DNA from: Taeniopygia guttata
Lineage: Eukaryota; Chordata; Aves; Passeriformes; Estrildidae
Assembly: GCF_048771995.1 (NCBI RefSeq)
Contig: NC_133024.1
Coordinates: 5,001 to 69,000 of the forward strand
Direction: 5' to 3'
Length of the DNA stretch: 64,000 nt
The notes below the pieces were generated by a model. That model had not been told where the DNA came from, did no database searches, and saw only the letters and a program-made list of their open reading frames with translations. The position numbers and the translations under genes are program-made. Positions 17,711 through 31,100 of the stretch are shown piece after piece. How positions within the stretch are numbered: position 1 is the stretch's first letter; each line of letters starts with the position of its first letter.

Positions 17711-18423
17711 CCCTTAAAAAACGGGGTGCCAGACTTTCATTTCCAAGATAATTAACAGTCTTTCCCCTAGCCAAACAGGAATTGTGCTACCAAATTTGCA
17801 AACAGTGAACGCTTTCTCACAGACCACAGCGGCCAACACCAGGAACTCTCGCTGCCCTTGGAGAGCAGCATGCCTCCAGTGAATAGACATCACCACACAG
17901 GAAGGGTGAGCTTGATTTACAGGGAAAAAGGGCAGAGGTCGGATAACGAGGCCTGTAGCGCCAAGTGACTTTCTACATCTGCTCGTTCCGAATGGCAAAG
18001 GATTTATCCTGGAGCAAAACTGCTGCCAGCAAGGATTCTGCCTGCCCTGGAAGAGACAAGCACCACCGTGAAACTGACATCAGGAAGCACAGAGGGTGAG
18101 CCATGTTTCGTAGAGAAAAGGGCCATTGATGGAGTCCAAGAGCAAGGGGCCATGAATGAATGGCTGCCCCATGAAAATCTGAATGGAGAAAGATGTCTGG
18201 TGGACCCAAGCTGATGCCAAGTCGCTGAGAACTTGCCTTGAAAATCCCAAGCACAACTTGAAAAATGACACCAGGAATTTGGACTGGTGAGTTTTCTATC
18301 CCTGGGTAAACAGCCAAAGTTTGTACTCAGGACCCAGTGGCCCAGAGCAGACGAGTGACTGCACAAAATCTGACAATGGAAGCATGTGCCCTAAAAATCG
18401 GCTGCGCCCCTTCATACGTGTGC
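17711..18423 (+). repeat. Diverged 191-bp satellite monomers in inverted orientation (about 3.5 copies)
   Basis: The plus strand here matches the reverse complement of the main array. GACATCA/GACACCA words begin at 17886, 18076 and 18267 and GTGAG at 17906, 18096 and 18287, so the 190-191-bp period is intact although the sequence has drifted widely. The copy at 18267-18423 is the closest to the array (CAGGAATTTGGACTGGTGAG against CAGGAACCTGGACTGGTGAG). These are old, unhomogenised monomers at the edge of the array, facing the opposite way. Confidence 0.8.
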
Positions 18424-18460
18424 TCCCTAGGGACGGTCAGGTCAGCACAAGTATGAGGTG
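18409..18460. repeat. Head-to-head inversion junction of the 191-bp satellite
   Basis: CTTCATACGTGTGCT (reverse-oriented monomer, ending at 18423) and AGCACAAGTATGAGG (forward monomer, from 18444) are imperfect inverted repeats around a spacer of about 20 bp that itself contains CCCTAGGG (18425-18432). Orientation switches here from plus to minus. The junction marks the edge of the homogeneous array. Confidence 0.8.
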
Positions 18461-19974
18461 GCGGAAGCCCCGGTCTGGGACACATCGTTCGAAGTTCGGA
18501 TTTTTTGCAGTCAGCTGCTCGCTCAGGGCCACAGAACCCTGAGCACAAACTCCAGCTCTTTGCCCTGAGAAAGTAAACTCACCAGTCCAGGTTCCTGATG
18601 TCAGTTTGTAAAGCTCCTCTGGGACTGTCAGGGCAGCACAAGTATGAGGTGGGGGCAGCCTCGGTTCGGGACACATCCTTCAAAGTTCAGAATTTTTGTA
18701 GTCAGTCATCTAATAAAGGCCACAGGACCCTGAGCAAAAACATCGTCTGTTTTCCCTGGAAAAGAAAACTCACCAGTCCAGGTTCCTGATGTCAGCTTGT
18801 AGGGCTCCTCTGGGACTATCAGGGCAGCACAAGTATCAGGTGGGGGCAGCTCCTGTCTGGGACTTATCCTTCGATGTTCAAATTTCTTGCAATCAGCAGC
18901 CGGCTCAGAGCCACAGGGCCCTGAGCAGAAACATCGGCTGTTTTCCCTGGGAAAGAAAACTCACCAGTCCAGGTTCCTGATGTCAGTTTGTAGGGCTCCT
19001 CTGGAACAGTCAGGGCAGCACAAGTATGAGGTGGGGGCAGCTCCAGTCTTGGACTTATCCTTCGATGTTCGGATTTCTTGCAATCAGCAGCCGGCTCAGA
19101 GCCACAGGGCCCTGAGCAGAAACATCGGCTGCTTTCCCTGGGAAAGAAAACTCACCAGTCCAGGTTCCTGATGTCAGTTTGTAGGGCTCCTCTGGGACTG
19201 TCAGGGCAGCACAAGTATGAGGTGGAGGCAGCTTCTGTATGGGGCCCATCCTTCGATGTTTGGATTTTTTGCAATCAGCTGCCTGCTCAGGGCCACAGGA
19301 CCCTGTTCAGTAACATCGGCTGTTTTCCCTGGGGAAGAAAACTCACCAGACAAGGTTCCTGATGTCAGTTTGTTGGGCTTCTCTGGGACTGTCAGGGCAG
19401 CACAAGTATGAGGCGGAGGCAGCTCCGGTCTGGAACTTATCCTTCGATGTTCGGATTTTTTGCAGTCAGCTGCCAGCTCAGAGCCACAGGACCCTGAGCA
19501 GAAACAGCGGCTTTTTGCCCTGGGAAAGAAAACTCACCAGTCCAGGTTCCTGATGTCAGTTTGTAGGGCTCCTCTGGGACTGTCAGGGCAGCACAAGTAT
19601 AAGGTGGTGGCAGATTCTCTATGAGGCCCATCCTTCGATATTCAGAATTTTTGCAGGCAGCTCCCCGCTAAGGGGAACAGGGCCCTGGGCAAAAACATGG
19701 TTGTTTTCCTGGGAATGAAATCTCACCAGTCCAGGTTCCTGATGTCAGTTTGTAGGGCTCCTCTGGGACTGTCAGGGCAGCAAAATATGAGGGGGAGGCA
19801 GCTTCTGTATTGGGCCCAGCCCTCGATGTTCGGATTATTTGCAATCAGCTGCCTGCTCAGGGCCACAGGACCCTGAGCAGAAACATCGGCTGTTTTCCCT
19901 GGGAAAGAAAACTCACCAGTCCAGCTTCCTGATGTCAGTTTGTAGGGCACTTCTGGGACTGTCAGGGCAGCACA

Positions 19975-22110
19975 AGTATCAGGTGGGGGCAGCTCCTGTC
20001 TGGGACTTATCCTTCGATGTTCGTAATTTTTGCAATCAGCTGCCTGCTCAGGGCCACAGGACCCTGAACAGAAACATCGGCTTTTTGCCCTGGGAAAGAA
20101 AACTCACCAGTCCAGGTTCCTGATGTCAGTTTGTAGGGCTCGTCTGGGACTGTCAGGGCAGCACAAGTATGAGGTGGGGGCAGCTCCAGTCTTGGACTTG
20201 TCCTTCGATGTTCGTAATTTTTGCAATCAGCTGCCTGCTCAGGGCCACAGGACCCTGAGCAGAAACATTGGCTTTTTGCCCTGGGAAAGAAAACTCACCA
20301 GTCCAGGTTCCAGATGTCAGTTTTTAGGGCTCGTCTGGGACTGTCAGGGCAGCACAAGTATGAGGTCGGGGCAGCTCCTGTCTGGGACTTATCCTTCGAT
20401 GTTCGGATTTTTTGCAGTCAGCTGCCGGCTCAGAGCCTCATGACCCAGAGCTGAAACATCGGCTGTTTTCCCTGGGAAAGAAAACTCACCAGTCCAGGTT
20501 CCAGATGTCAGTTTGTAGGGCTCCTCTGGGACTGTCAGGGCAGCACAAGTATGAGGTGGAGGCAGCTTCTGTATGGGGCCCATCCTTCGATGTTTGGATT
20601 TTTTGCAATCAGCTGCCTGCTCAGGGCCACAGGACCCTGAGCAGAAACATCGGCTGTTTTCCCTGGGAAAGAAAACTCACCAGTCCAGGTTCCTGATGTC
20701 AGTTTGTAGGGCTCCTCTGGGACTGTCGGGGCAGCACAAGTATGAGGTGGAGGCAGCTTCTGTATGGGGCCCATCCTTCGATGTTCGGATTTTTTGCAAT
20801 CACCTGCCTGATCAGGGCCACAGGACCCTGAGCAGAAACATCGGCTGTTTTCCCTGGGAAAGAAAACTCACCAGTCCAGGTTCCTGATGTCAGTTTGTAG
20901 GGCTCCTCTGGGACTGTCGGGGCAGCACAAGTATGAGGTGGAGGCAGCTTCTGTATGGGGCCCATCCTTCGATGTTTGGATTTTTTGCAATCAGCTGCCT
21001 GCTCAGGGCCACAGGAACCTGAGCAGAAACATCGGCTGTTTACCCTGGGAAAGAAAACTCACCAGTCCAGGTTCCAGATGTCAGTTTGTAGGGCTCTTCT
21101 GGGACTGTCAGGGCAGCAAAAGTATCAGGTGGGGGCAGCTCCTGTCTGGGACTTATCCTTCGATGTTCGTAATTTTTGCAATCAGCTCCTGCTCAGGACC
21201 ACAGGACCCTGAACAGAAACATCGGCTTTTTGCCCTGGGAAAGAAAACTCACCAGTCCAGGTTCCTGATGTCAGTTTGTAGGGCTCGTCTGGGACTGTCA
21301 GGGCAGCACAAGTATGAGGTGGGGGCAGCTCCAGTCTTGGACTTGTCCTTCGATGTTCGTAATTTTTGCAATCAGCTGCCTGCTCAGGGCCACAGGACCC
21401 TGAGCAGAAACATTGGCTTTTTGCCCTGGGAAAGACAACTCACCAGTCCAGGTTCCAGATGTCAGTTTTTAGGGCTCGTCTGGGACTGTCAGGGCAGCAC
21501 AAGTATGAGGTGGGGGCAGCTCCTGTCTGGGACTTATCCTTCGATGTTCGGATTTTTTGCAGTCAGCTGCCGGCTCAGAGCCTCATGACCCAGAGCTGAA
21601 ACATCGGCTGTTTTCCCTGGGAAAGAAAACTCACCAGTCCAGGTTCCTGATGTCAGTTTCTAGGGCTCCTCTGGGACTGTCAGGGCAGCACAAGTATGAG
21701 GTGGAGGCAGCTTCTGTATGGGGCCCATCCTTCGATGTTTGGATTTTTTGCAATCAGCTGCCTGCTCAGGGCCACAGGACCCTGAGCAGAAACATCGGCT
21801 GTTTTCCCTGGGAAAGAAAACTCACCAGTCCAGGTTCCTGATGTCAGTTTGTAGGGCTCCTCTGGGACTGTCGGGGCAGCACAAGTATGAGGTGGAGGCA
21901 GCTTCTGTATGGGGCCCATCCTTCGATGTTCGGATTTTTTGCAATCACCTGCCTGATCAGGGCCACAGGACCCTGAGCAGAAACATCGGCTGTTTTCCCT
22001 GGGAAAGAAAACTCACCAGTCCAGGTTCCTGATGTCAGTTTGTAGGGCTCCTCTGGGACTGTCGGGGCAGCACAAGTATGAGGTGGAGGCAGCTTCTGTA
22101 TGGGGCCCAT
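19975..22110. repeat. Higher-order duplication, offset 1,145 bp (6 monomers)
   Basis: The run of monomers from about 19.98 to 20.95 kb recurs at about 21.12-22.10 kb with the same order of variants, including the TCATGACCCAGAGCTGAAAC monomer (20439 and 21584). The offset of 1,145 bp is six monomers minus one base. Both copies also keep private changes such as the AATTTTTGCAATCAGC variant. Confidence 0.8.
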
Positions 22111-24719
22111 CCTTCGATGTTCGGATTTTTTGCAATCACCTGCCAGCTCAGGGCCACAGGAACCTGAGCAGAAACATCGGCTGTTTTCCCTGGGAAAGAA
22201 AACTCACCAGTCCAGGTTCCTGATATCAGTTTGTAGGGCTCCTCTGGGATGGTAAGGGAAGTAAAAGTATGAGCTGGAGGCAGGTTCCCTCTGGAAGACA
22301 ACCTTTGATTCTCGGACTTTTAGAAATCAACAGCCCACTCAGGGCCACAGGACCCTGAGCAGAAACATTGGCCGTTTTCCCTGGGAAAGAAAACTCACCA
22401 GTCCAGGTTCCTGATGTCAGTTTGTAGGGCTCTTCTGGGACTATCAGGGCAGCACAAGTATGAGGTGGGTGCAGCTCCGGTCTCGGACTTATCCTTCGAT
22501 GTTCGGATTTTTTGCAGTCAGCTGCCGGCTCAGAGCCACAGGGCCCTGAGCACAAACATCGGCTGTTTTCCCTGGGAAAGAAAACTCACCAGTCCAGGTT
22601 CCTGATGTCAGTTTGTAGGGCTCCTCTGGGACTGTCAGGGCAGCACAAGTATGAGGTGGAGGCAGCTCCAGTCTGGGACTTATCCTTCGATGTTCGGATT
22701 TCTTGCAATCAGCAGCCGGCTCAGAGCCACGGGGCCCTGAGCAGAAACATCGGCTGTTTACCCTGGGGAAGAAAACTCACCAGTCCAGGTTCCTGATGTC
22801 AGTTTGTAGGGCTCCTCTGGGACTGTCAGGGCAGCACAAGTATGAGGTGGAGGCAGCTCCGGTCTGGAACTTATCCTTCGATGTTCGTGTTTTTTGCGGT
22901 CAGCTGCCGGCTCAGAGCCACAGGGCCCTGAGCAGAAACATCGAATAATTCCCCTGGGAAAGAAAACTCACCAGCCCCGGTTCCTGATGTCAGTTTGTAG
23001 GGCTCCTCTGGGACTGTCAGGGCAGCACAAGTATAAGGTGGTGGCAGATTCTCTATGAGGCCCATCCTTCGATATTCAGAATTTTTGCAGGCAGCTCCCC
23101 GCTAAGGGGCACAGGGCTCAGGGCAAAAACATTGGTTATTTTCCTGGGAATGAAAACTCACCAGTCCAGGTTCCTGATGTCAGTTTGTAGGGCTCCCATG
23201 GGAATGTTAGTGCAGCACAAATATGAGGTGGAGGCAGCTTCTGTATTGGGCCCAGCCCTCGATGTTCGGATTTTTTGCAATCAGCTGCCGACTCAGAGCC
23301 ACAGGGCCCTGAGCAGAAACATCGGCTGTTTTCCCTGGGAAAGAAAACTCACCAGTCCAGGTTCCTGATGTCAATTGGTAGGGCTCCTCTGGGACTGTCG
23401 GGGCAGCACAAGTATGAGGTGGAGGCAGCTTCTGTATGGGGCTTATCCTTCGATGTTCGGATTTTTTGCAATCAGCTGCCTGCTCAGGGCCACAGGACCG
23501 TGACCAGAAACATCGGCTGTTTTCCCTGGGAAAGAAAACTCACCAGTCCAGGTTCCTGATGTCAGTTTGTAGTGCTCCTCTGGGACTGTCAGAGCAGCAC
23601 AAGTATGAGGTGGTGGCAGATTCTCTATGAGGTCCATCCTTCGATATTCGGATTTTTTGCAATCAGCTGCCGGCTCAGAGCCACAGGGCCCTGAGCACAA
23701 AGATCACCTGTTTTCCCTGGGAAAGAAAACTCACCAGTCCAGGTTCCTGATGTCAGTTTGTAGGGCTCCTCTGGGACTGTCAGGGCAGCACAAGTATGAG
23801 ATTGGGGCAGCTCCAGTCTGGGACTTATCCTTCGAGGTTCGGATTTTTTGCAATCAGCTGCCTGCTCAGGGCCACAGGACCCTAAGCAGAAACATTGGCT
23901 GTTTTCCCTGGGAAAGAAAACTCACCAGTCCAGGTTCCTGATGTCAGTTTGTAGGGCTCCCCTGGGACTGTCAGGGCAGCACAAGTATGAGGTGGGGCAG
24001 CTCCTGTCTGGGACATATCCTTCGACGTTTGGATTTTTTGCAGTCAGCTGCCGGCTCAGAGCCACAGGACCCTGAGCAGAAACATCACCTGTTTTCCCTG
24101 GGAAAGAAAACTCACCAGTCCAGGTTCCTGATGTCAGATTGTAGGGCTCCTCTGGGACTGTCAGGGCAGCACAAGTATGAGGTGGAGGCAGCTTCTGTAT
24201 GGGGCCCATCCTTCGATGTTCGGATTTTTTGCAATCACCTGCCAGCTCAGGGCCACAGGACCCTGAGCAGAAACATCGGTTGTTTTCCCTGGGAAAGAAA
24301 ACTCACCATCCCAGGTTCCTGATGTCAGTTTGTAGGGCTCGTCTGGGACTGTCAGGGCAGCACAAGTATGAGGTCGGGGCAGCTACTGTCTGGGACTTAT
24401 CCTTCGAAGTTCGGATTTTTTGCAATCAGCTGCCTGCTCAGGGCAACAGGACCCTGAGCAGAAACATCGGCTGTTTTCCCTGGGAAAGAAAACTCACCAG
24501 TCCAGGTTCCTGATGTCAGTTTGTAGGGTTCCTCTGGGACTGTCAGGGCAGCACAAGTATGAGGTGGGGACAGCTCCTGTCTGGGACTTATCCTTCGATG
24601 TTCGGATTTTTTCCAGTCACCTGCCGGCTCAGAGCCACAGGGCCCTGAGCAGAAACATCGGCTGTTTTCCCTGGGAAAGAAAACTCACCAGTCCAGGTTC
24701 CTGATGTTAGTTTGTAGGG

Positions 24720-27700
24720 CTCCTCTGGGACTGTCAGGGCACAAGTATGAGGTGGAGGCACCTTCTCTATAGGGCCCGTCCTTCGATGTTTGGATTTTTT
24801 ACAATCAGCTGCCTCCTAAAGGGCCACAGGATCCTGAGCAGAAACATCGGCTGTTTTCCCTGGGAAAGAAAATTCACCAGTCCAGGTCCCTCATGTCAGC
24901 TTGTAGGGCTCCTCTGGGACTGTCAGGGCAGCACAAGTATAAGGTGGTGGCAGATTCTCTATGGGGCCCATCCTTCGATATTCGGAATTTTTGCAGGCAG
25001 CTCCCCGCTAAGGGGCACAGGGCCCTGGGCAAAAACATTGGTTGTTTTCCTGGGAAAGAAAACTCACCAGTCCAGGTTCCTGATGTTAGTTTGTAGGGCT
25101 CCTCTGGGACTGTCAGGGCAGCACAAGTATGAGGTGGAGGCAGCTTCTGTATGGGGCCCATCCTTCGATGTTCGGATTTTTTGCAATCACCTGCCTGCTC
25201 AGGGCCACAGGACCCTGAGCAGAAACATCGGCTGTTTTCCCTGGGAAAGAAAACTCAGCAGTCCAGGTTCCTGATGTCAGTTTGTAGGGCTCGTCTGGGA
25301 CTGTCAGGGCAGCACAAGTATGAGGTCGGGGCAGCTACTGTCCGGGACTTATCCTTTGATGTTTGGATTTTTTGCAGTCAGCTGCCGGCTCAGAGCCTCA
25401 TGACCCAGAGCTGAAACATCGGCTGTTTTCCCTGGGAAAGAAAACTCACCAGTCCAGGTTCCAGATGTCAGTTTGTAGGGCTCCTCTGGGACTGTCAGGG
25501 CAGCACAAGTATGAGGTGGAGGCAACTTCCGTATGGGGCCCATCCTTCGATGTTCGGATTTTTTGCAATCAGCTGCCTGCTCAGGGCCACAGGACCCTGA
25601 GCAGAAACATCGACTGTTTTCCCTGGGAAAGAAAACTCACCAGTCCAGGTTCCTGATGTCAGTTTGTAGGGCTCCTCTGGGACTGTCGGGGCAGCACAAG
25701 TATGAGGTGGAGGCAGCTTCTGTATGGGGCCCATCCTTCGATGTTCGGATTTTTTGCAATCGCCTGCCTGCTCAAGGCCACAGGACCCTGAGCAGAAACA
25801 TCGGCTGTTTTCCCTGGGAAAGAAAACTCACCAGTCCAGGTTCCTGATGTCAGTTTCTAGGGCTCCTCTGGGACTGTCAGGGCAGCACAAGTATGAGGTG
25901 GAGGCACCTTCTCTATAGGGCCCATCCTTCGATGTTTGGATTTTTTACAATCAGCTGCCTGCTCAGGGCCACAGGACCCTGAGCAGAAACATCGGCTCTT
26001 TTCCCTGGGAAAGAAAACTCACCAGTCCAGGTTCCTGATGTCAGTTTGTAGGGCTTATCTGGGACTGTCAGGGCAGCACAAGTATAAAGTGGTGGCAGAT
26101 TCTCTATGGGGCCCATCCTTCGATATTCGGAATTTTTGCAGGCAGCTCCCCGCTAACGGGCACAGGACCCTGGGCAAAAACATTGGTTGTTTTCCTGGGA
26201 AAGAAAACTCACCAGTCCAGGTTCCACATGTCAGCTTGTAGGGCTCCTCTGGGACTGTCAGGGCAGCACAAGTATGAGGTGGAGGCAGCTCCTGTAAGGG
26301 AATTATCCTTCGATGTTCGGAGTTTTTGAAGTCAGCTGCCGACTCAGAGCCACAGGGCCCTGAGCACAAACATCGGCTGTTTTCCTGGGAAAGAAAACTC
26401 ACCAGTCCAGGTTCCTGATGTTAGTTTGTAGGGCTCCTCTGGGACTGTCAGGGCAGCACAAGTATGAGGTGGAGGCAGCTTCTGTATGGGGCCCATCCTT
26501 CGATGTTCGGATTTTTTGCAATCACCTGCCTGCTCAGGGCCACAGGACCCTGAGCAGAAACATCGGCTGTTTTCCCTGGGAAAGAAAACTCAGCAGTCCA
26601 GGTTCCTGATGTCAGTTTGTAGGGCTCGTCTGGGACTGTCAGGGCAGCACAAGTATGAGGTCGGGGCAGCTACTGTCCGGGACTTATCCTTTGATGTTTG
26701 GATTTTTTGCAGTCAGCTGCCGGCTCAGAGCCTCATGACCCAGAGCTGAAACATCGGCTGTTTTCCCTGGGAAAGAAAACTCACCAGTCCAGGTTCCAGA
26801 TGTCAGTTTGTAGGGCTCCTCTGGGACTGTCAGGGCAGCACAAGTATGAGGTGGAGGCAACTTCCGTATGGGGCCCATCCTTCGATGTTCGGATTTTTTG
26901 CAATCAGCTGCCTGCTCAGGGCCACAGGACCCTGAGCAGAAACATCGACTGTTTTCCCTGGGAAAGAAAACTCACCAGTCCAGGTTCCTGATGTCAGTTT
27001 GTAGGGCTCCTCTGGGACTGTCAGGGCAGCACAAGTATGAGGTGGAGGCAGCTTCTGTATGGGGCCCATCCTTCGATGTTCGGATTTTTTGCAATCGCCT
27101 GCCTGCTCAAGGCCACAGGACCCTGAGCAGAAACATCGGCTGTTTTCCCTGGGAAAGAAAACTCACCAGTCCAGGTTCCTGATGTCAGTTTGTAGGGCTC
27201 CTCTGGGACTGTCAGGGCAGCACAAGTATGAGGTGGAGGCACCTTCTCTATAGGGCCCATCCTTCGATGTTTGGATTTTTTACAATCAGCTGCCTGCTCA
27301 GGGCCACAGGACCCTGAGCAGAAACATCGGCTCTTTTCCCTGGGAAAGAAAACTCACCAGTCCAGGTTCCTGATGTCAGTTTGTAGGGCTTATCTGGGAC
27401 TGTCAGGGCAGCACAAGTATAAGGTGGTGGCAGATTCTCTATGGGGCCCATCCTTCGATATTCGGAATTTTTGCAGGCAGCTCCCCGCTAACGGGCACAG
27501 GACCCTGGGCAAAAACATTGGTTGTTTTCCTGGGAAAGAAAACTCACCAGTCCAGGTTCCACATGTCAGCTTGTAGGGCTCCTCTGGGACTGTCAGGGCA
27601 GCACAAGTATGAGGTGGAGGCAGCTCCTGTAAGGGAATTATCCTTCGATGTTCGGAGTTTTTGAAGTCAGCTGCCGACTCAGAGCCACAGGGCCCTGAGC

Positions 27701-28160
27701 ACAAACATCGGCTGTTTTCCCTGGGAAAGAAAACTCACCAGTCCAGGTTCCAGATGTCAGTTTATAGGGCTCCTCTGGGACTGTCGGGGCAGCACAAGTA
27801 TGAGGTGGAGGCAGCTTCTGTATGGGGCCCATCCTTCGATGTTTGGATTTTTTGCAATCAGCTGCCTGCTCAGGGCCACAGGACCCTGATCAGTAACATC
27901 GGCTGTTTTCCCTGGGGAAGAAAATTTACCAGACAAGGTTCCTGATGTCAGTTTGTAGGGCTTCTCTGGGACTGTCAGGGCAGCACAAGTATGAGGTGGA
28001 GGCAGCTCCTGTCTGGGACTTATCCTTCGATGTTCGGATTTTTTCCAGTCAGCTGCCGGCTCAGAGCCACAGGGCCCTGAGCACAAACATCGGCTGTTTT
28101 CCCTGGGAAAGAAAACTCACCAGTCCAGGTTCCAGATGTCAGTTTGTACGGCTCCTCTGG
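24720..28160. repeat. Mosaic block with a 7-monomer (1,335-bp) internal duplication
   Basis: Monomers at about 25.1-26.4 kb are repeated at about 26.4-27.75 kb with an offset of 1,335 bp (seven monomers minus two bases). The block also begins with a monomer that has lost three bases in GTCAGGGCACAAG (24735) and contains CCTCCTAAAGGGCC, the same private variants seen again at 28163 and 31595. Confidence 0.8.
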
Positions 28161-28162
28161 GA

Positions 28163-31100
28163 CTGTCAGGGCACAAGTATGAGGTGGAGGCACCTTCTCT
28201 ATAGGGCCCGTCCTTCGATGTTTGGATTTTTTACAATCAGCTGCCTCCTAAAGGGCCACAGGATCCTGAGCAGAAACATCGGCTGTTTTCCCTGGGAAAG
28301 AAAATTCACCAGTCCAGGTCCCTCATGTCAGCTTGTAGGGCTCCTCTGGGACTGTCAGGGCAGCACAAGTATAAGGTGGTGGCAGATTCTCTATGGGGCC
28401 CATCCTTCGATATTCGGAATTTTTGCAGGCAGCTCCCCGCTAAGGGGCACAGGGCCCTGGGCAAAAACATTGGTTGTTTTCCTGGGAAAGAAAACTCACC
28501 AGTCCAGGTTCCTGATGTCAGTTTGTAGGGCTCCTCTGGGACTGTCAGGGCAGCACAAGTATGAGGTGGAGGCAGCTTCTGTATGGGGCCCATCCTTCGA
28601 TGTTCGGATTTTTTGCAATCACCTGCCTGCTCAGGGCCACAGGACCCTGAGCAGAAACATCGGCTGTTTTCCCTGGGAAAGAAAACTCACCTCTCCAGGT
28701 TCCTGATGTCAGTTTGTAGGGCTCGTCTGGGACTGTCAGGGCAGCACAAGTATGAGGTCGGGGCAGCTACTGTCCGGGACTTATCCTTTGATGTTTGGAT
28801 TTTTTGCAGTCAGCTGCCGGCTCAGAGCCTCATGACCCAGAGCAGAAACATCGGCTGTTTTCCCTGGGAAAGAAAACTCACCAGTCCAGGTTCCAGATGT
28901 CAGTTTGTAGGGCTCCTCTGGGACTGTCAGGGCAGCACAAGTATGAGGTGGAGGCAACTTCCGTATGGGGCCCATCCTTCGATGTTCGGATTTTTTGCAA
29001 TCAGCTGCCTGCTCAGGGCCACAGGACCCTGAGCAGAAACATCGACTGTTTTCCCTGGGAAAGAAAACTCACCAGTCCAGGTTCCTGATGTCAGTTTGTA
29101 GGGCTCCTCTGGGACTGTCGGGGCAGCACAAGTATGAGGCGGGGGCAGCTTCTGTATGGGGCCCATCCTTCGATGTTCGGATTTTTTGCAATCGCCTGCC
29201 TGCTCAAGGCCACAGGACCCTGAGCAGAAACATCGGCTGTTTTCCCTGGGAAAGAAAAGTCACCAGTCCAGGTTCCTGATGTTAGTTTGTAGGGCTCCTC
29301 TGGGACTGTCAGGGCAGCACAAGTATGAGGTGGAGGCACCTTCTCTATAGGGCCCATCCTTCGATGTTTGGATTTTTTACAATCAGCTGCCTGCTCAGGG
29401 CCACAGGATCCTGAGCAGAAACATCGGCTGTTTTCCCTGGGATAGAAAACTCACCAGTCCAGGTCCCTCATGTCAGCTTGTAGGGCTCCTCTGGGACTGT
29501 CAGGGCAGCACAAGTATGAGGTGGAGGCAGCTTCTGTATGGGGCCCATCCTTTGATGTTTGGATTTTTTGCAATCAGCTGCCTGCTCAGGGCCACAGGAC
29601 CCTGAGCAGAAACATCGGCTCTTTTCCCTGGGAAAGAAAACTCACCAGTCCAGGTTCCTGATGTCAGTTTGTAGGGCTTATCTGGGACTGTCAGGGCAGC
29701 ACATGTATAAGGTGGTGGCAGATTCTCTATGGGGCCCATCCTTCGATATTCGGAATTTTTGCAGGCAGCTCCCCGCTAACGGGCACAGGACCCTGGGCAA
29801 AAACATTGGTTGTTTTCCTGGGAAAGAAAACTCACCAGTCCAGGTTCCACATGTCAGCTTGTAGGGCTCCTCTGGGACTGTCAGGGCAGCACAAGTATGA
29901 GGTGGAGGCAGCTCCTGTAAGGGAATTATCCTTCGATGTTCGGAGTTTTTGCAGTCAGCTGCCGACTCTGAGCCACAGGGCCCTGAGCACAAACATCGGC
30001 TGTTTTCCCTGGGAAAGAAAACTCACCAGTCCAGGTTCCAGATGTCAGTTTATAGGGCTCCTCTGGGACTGTCGGGGCAGCACAAGTATGAGGTGGAGGC
30101 AGCTTCTGTATGGGGCCCATCCTTCGATGTTTGGATTTTTTGCAATCAGCTGCCTGCTCAGGGCCACAGGACCCTGATCAGTAACATCGGCTGTTTTCCC
30201 TGGGGAAGAAAACTTACCAAACAAGGTTCCTGATGTCAGTTTGTAGGGCTTCTCTGGGACTGTCAGGGCAGCACAAGTATGAGGTGGAGGCAGCTCCGGT
30301 CTGGAACTAATCCTTCGATGTTTGGATTTCTTGCAATCAGCAGCCGGCTCAGAGCCACAGGGCCCTGAGCAGAAACATCGGCTGTTTTCCCTGGGAAAGA
30401 AAACTCACCAGTCCAGGTTCCTGATGTCAGTTTGTAGGGCTTCTCTGGGACTGTCAGGGCAGCACAAGTATAAGGTGGATGCAGATTCTCTATGGGACCC
30501 ATCCTTTGATATTCGGAATTTTTGCAGGCAGCTCCCCGCTAAGGGGCACAGGGCCCTGGGCAAAAACATTGGTTGTTTTCCTGGGAATGAAATCTCACCA
30601 GTCCAGGTTCCTGATGTCAGTTTGTAGGGCTCCTCTGGGACTGTCGGGGCAGCACAAGTATGAGGTGGAGGCAGCTTCTGTATGGGGCCCATCCTTCGAT
30701 GTTTGGATTTTTTGCAATCAGCTGCCTGCTCAGGGCCACAGGACCCTGAGCAGAAACATCGGCTGTTTTCCCTGGGAAAGAAAATTCACCAGTCCAGGTC
30801 CCTCATGTCAGCTTGTAGGGCTCCTCTGGGACTGTCAGGGCAGCACAAGTATAAGGTGGTGGCAGATTCTCTATGGGGCCCATCCTTCGATATTCGGAAT
30901 TTTTGCAGGCAGCTCCCCGCTAACGGGCACAGGACCCTGGGCAAAAACATTGGTTGTTTTCCTGGGAAAGAAAACTCACCAGTCCAGGTTCCACATGTCA
31001 GCTTGTAGGGCTCCTCTGGGACTGTCAGGGCAGCACAAGTATGAGGTGGAGGCAGCTCCTGTAAGGGAATTATCCTTCGATGTTCGGAGTTTTTGAAGTC

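Noticed and set aside
18850-18900. CENP-B box candidate in TTCGATGTTCGGAT
   Set aside because: Only the TTCG part fits; the required A and CGGG positions of the NTTCGNNNNANNCGGGN core do not match.
18940-18990. A ~20-bp intron between GTGAGT and TTTCCCAG on the minus strand of each 191-bp monomer
   Set aside because: Far below the minimum intron size for vertebrates, and removing 18 bp leaves 173 bp, which is not in frame.
27945-28706. Long open frames in the satellite (up to 253 codons), repeated with near-identical translations
   Set aside because: They are produced by a stop-poor 191-bp repeat; because 191 is not divisible by 3 the frame rotates each monomer, and both strands are open at the same places.
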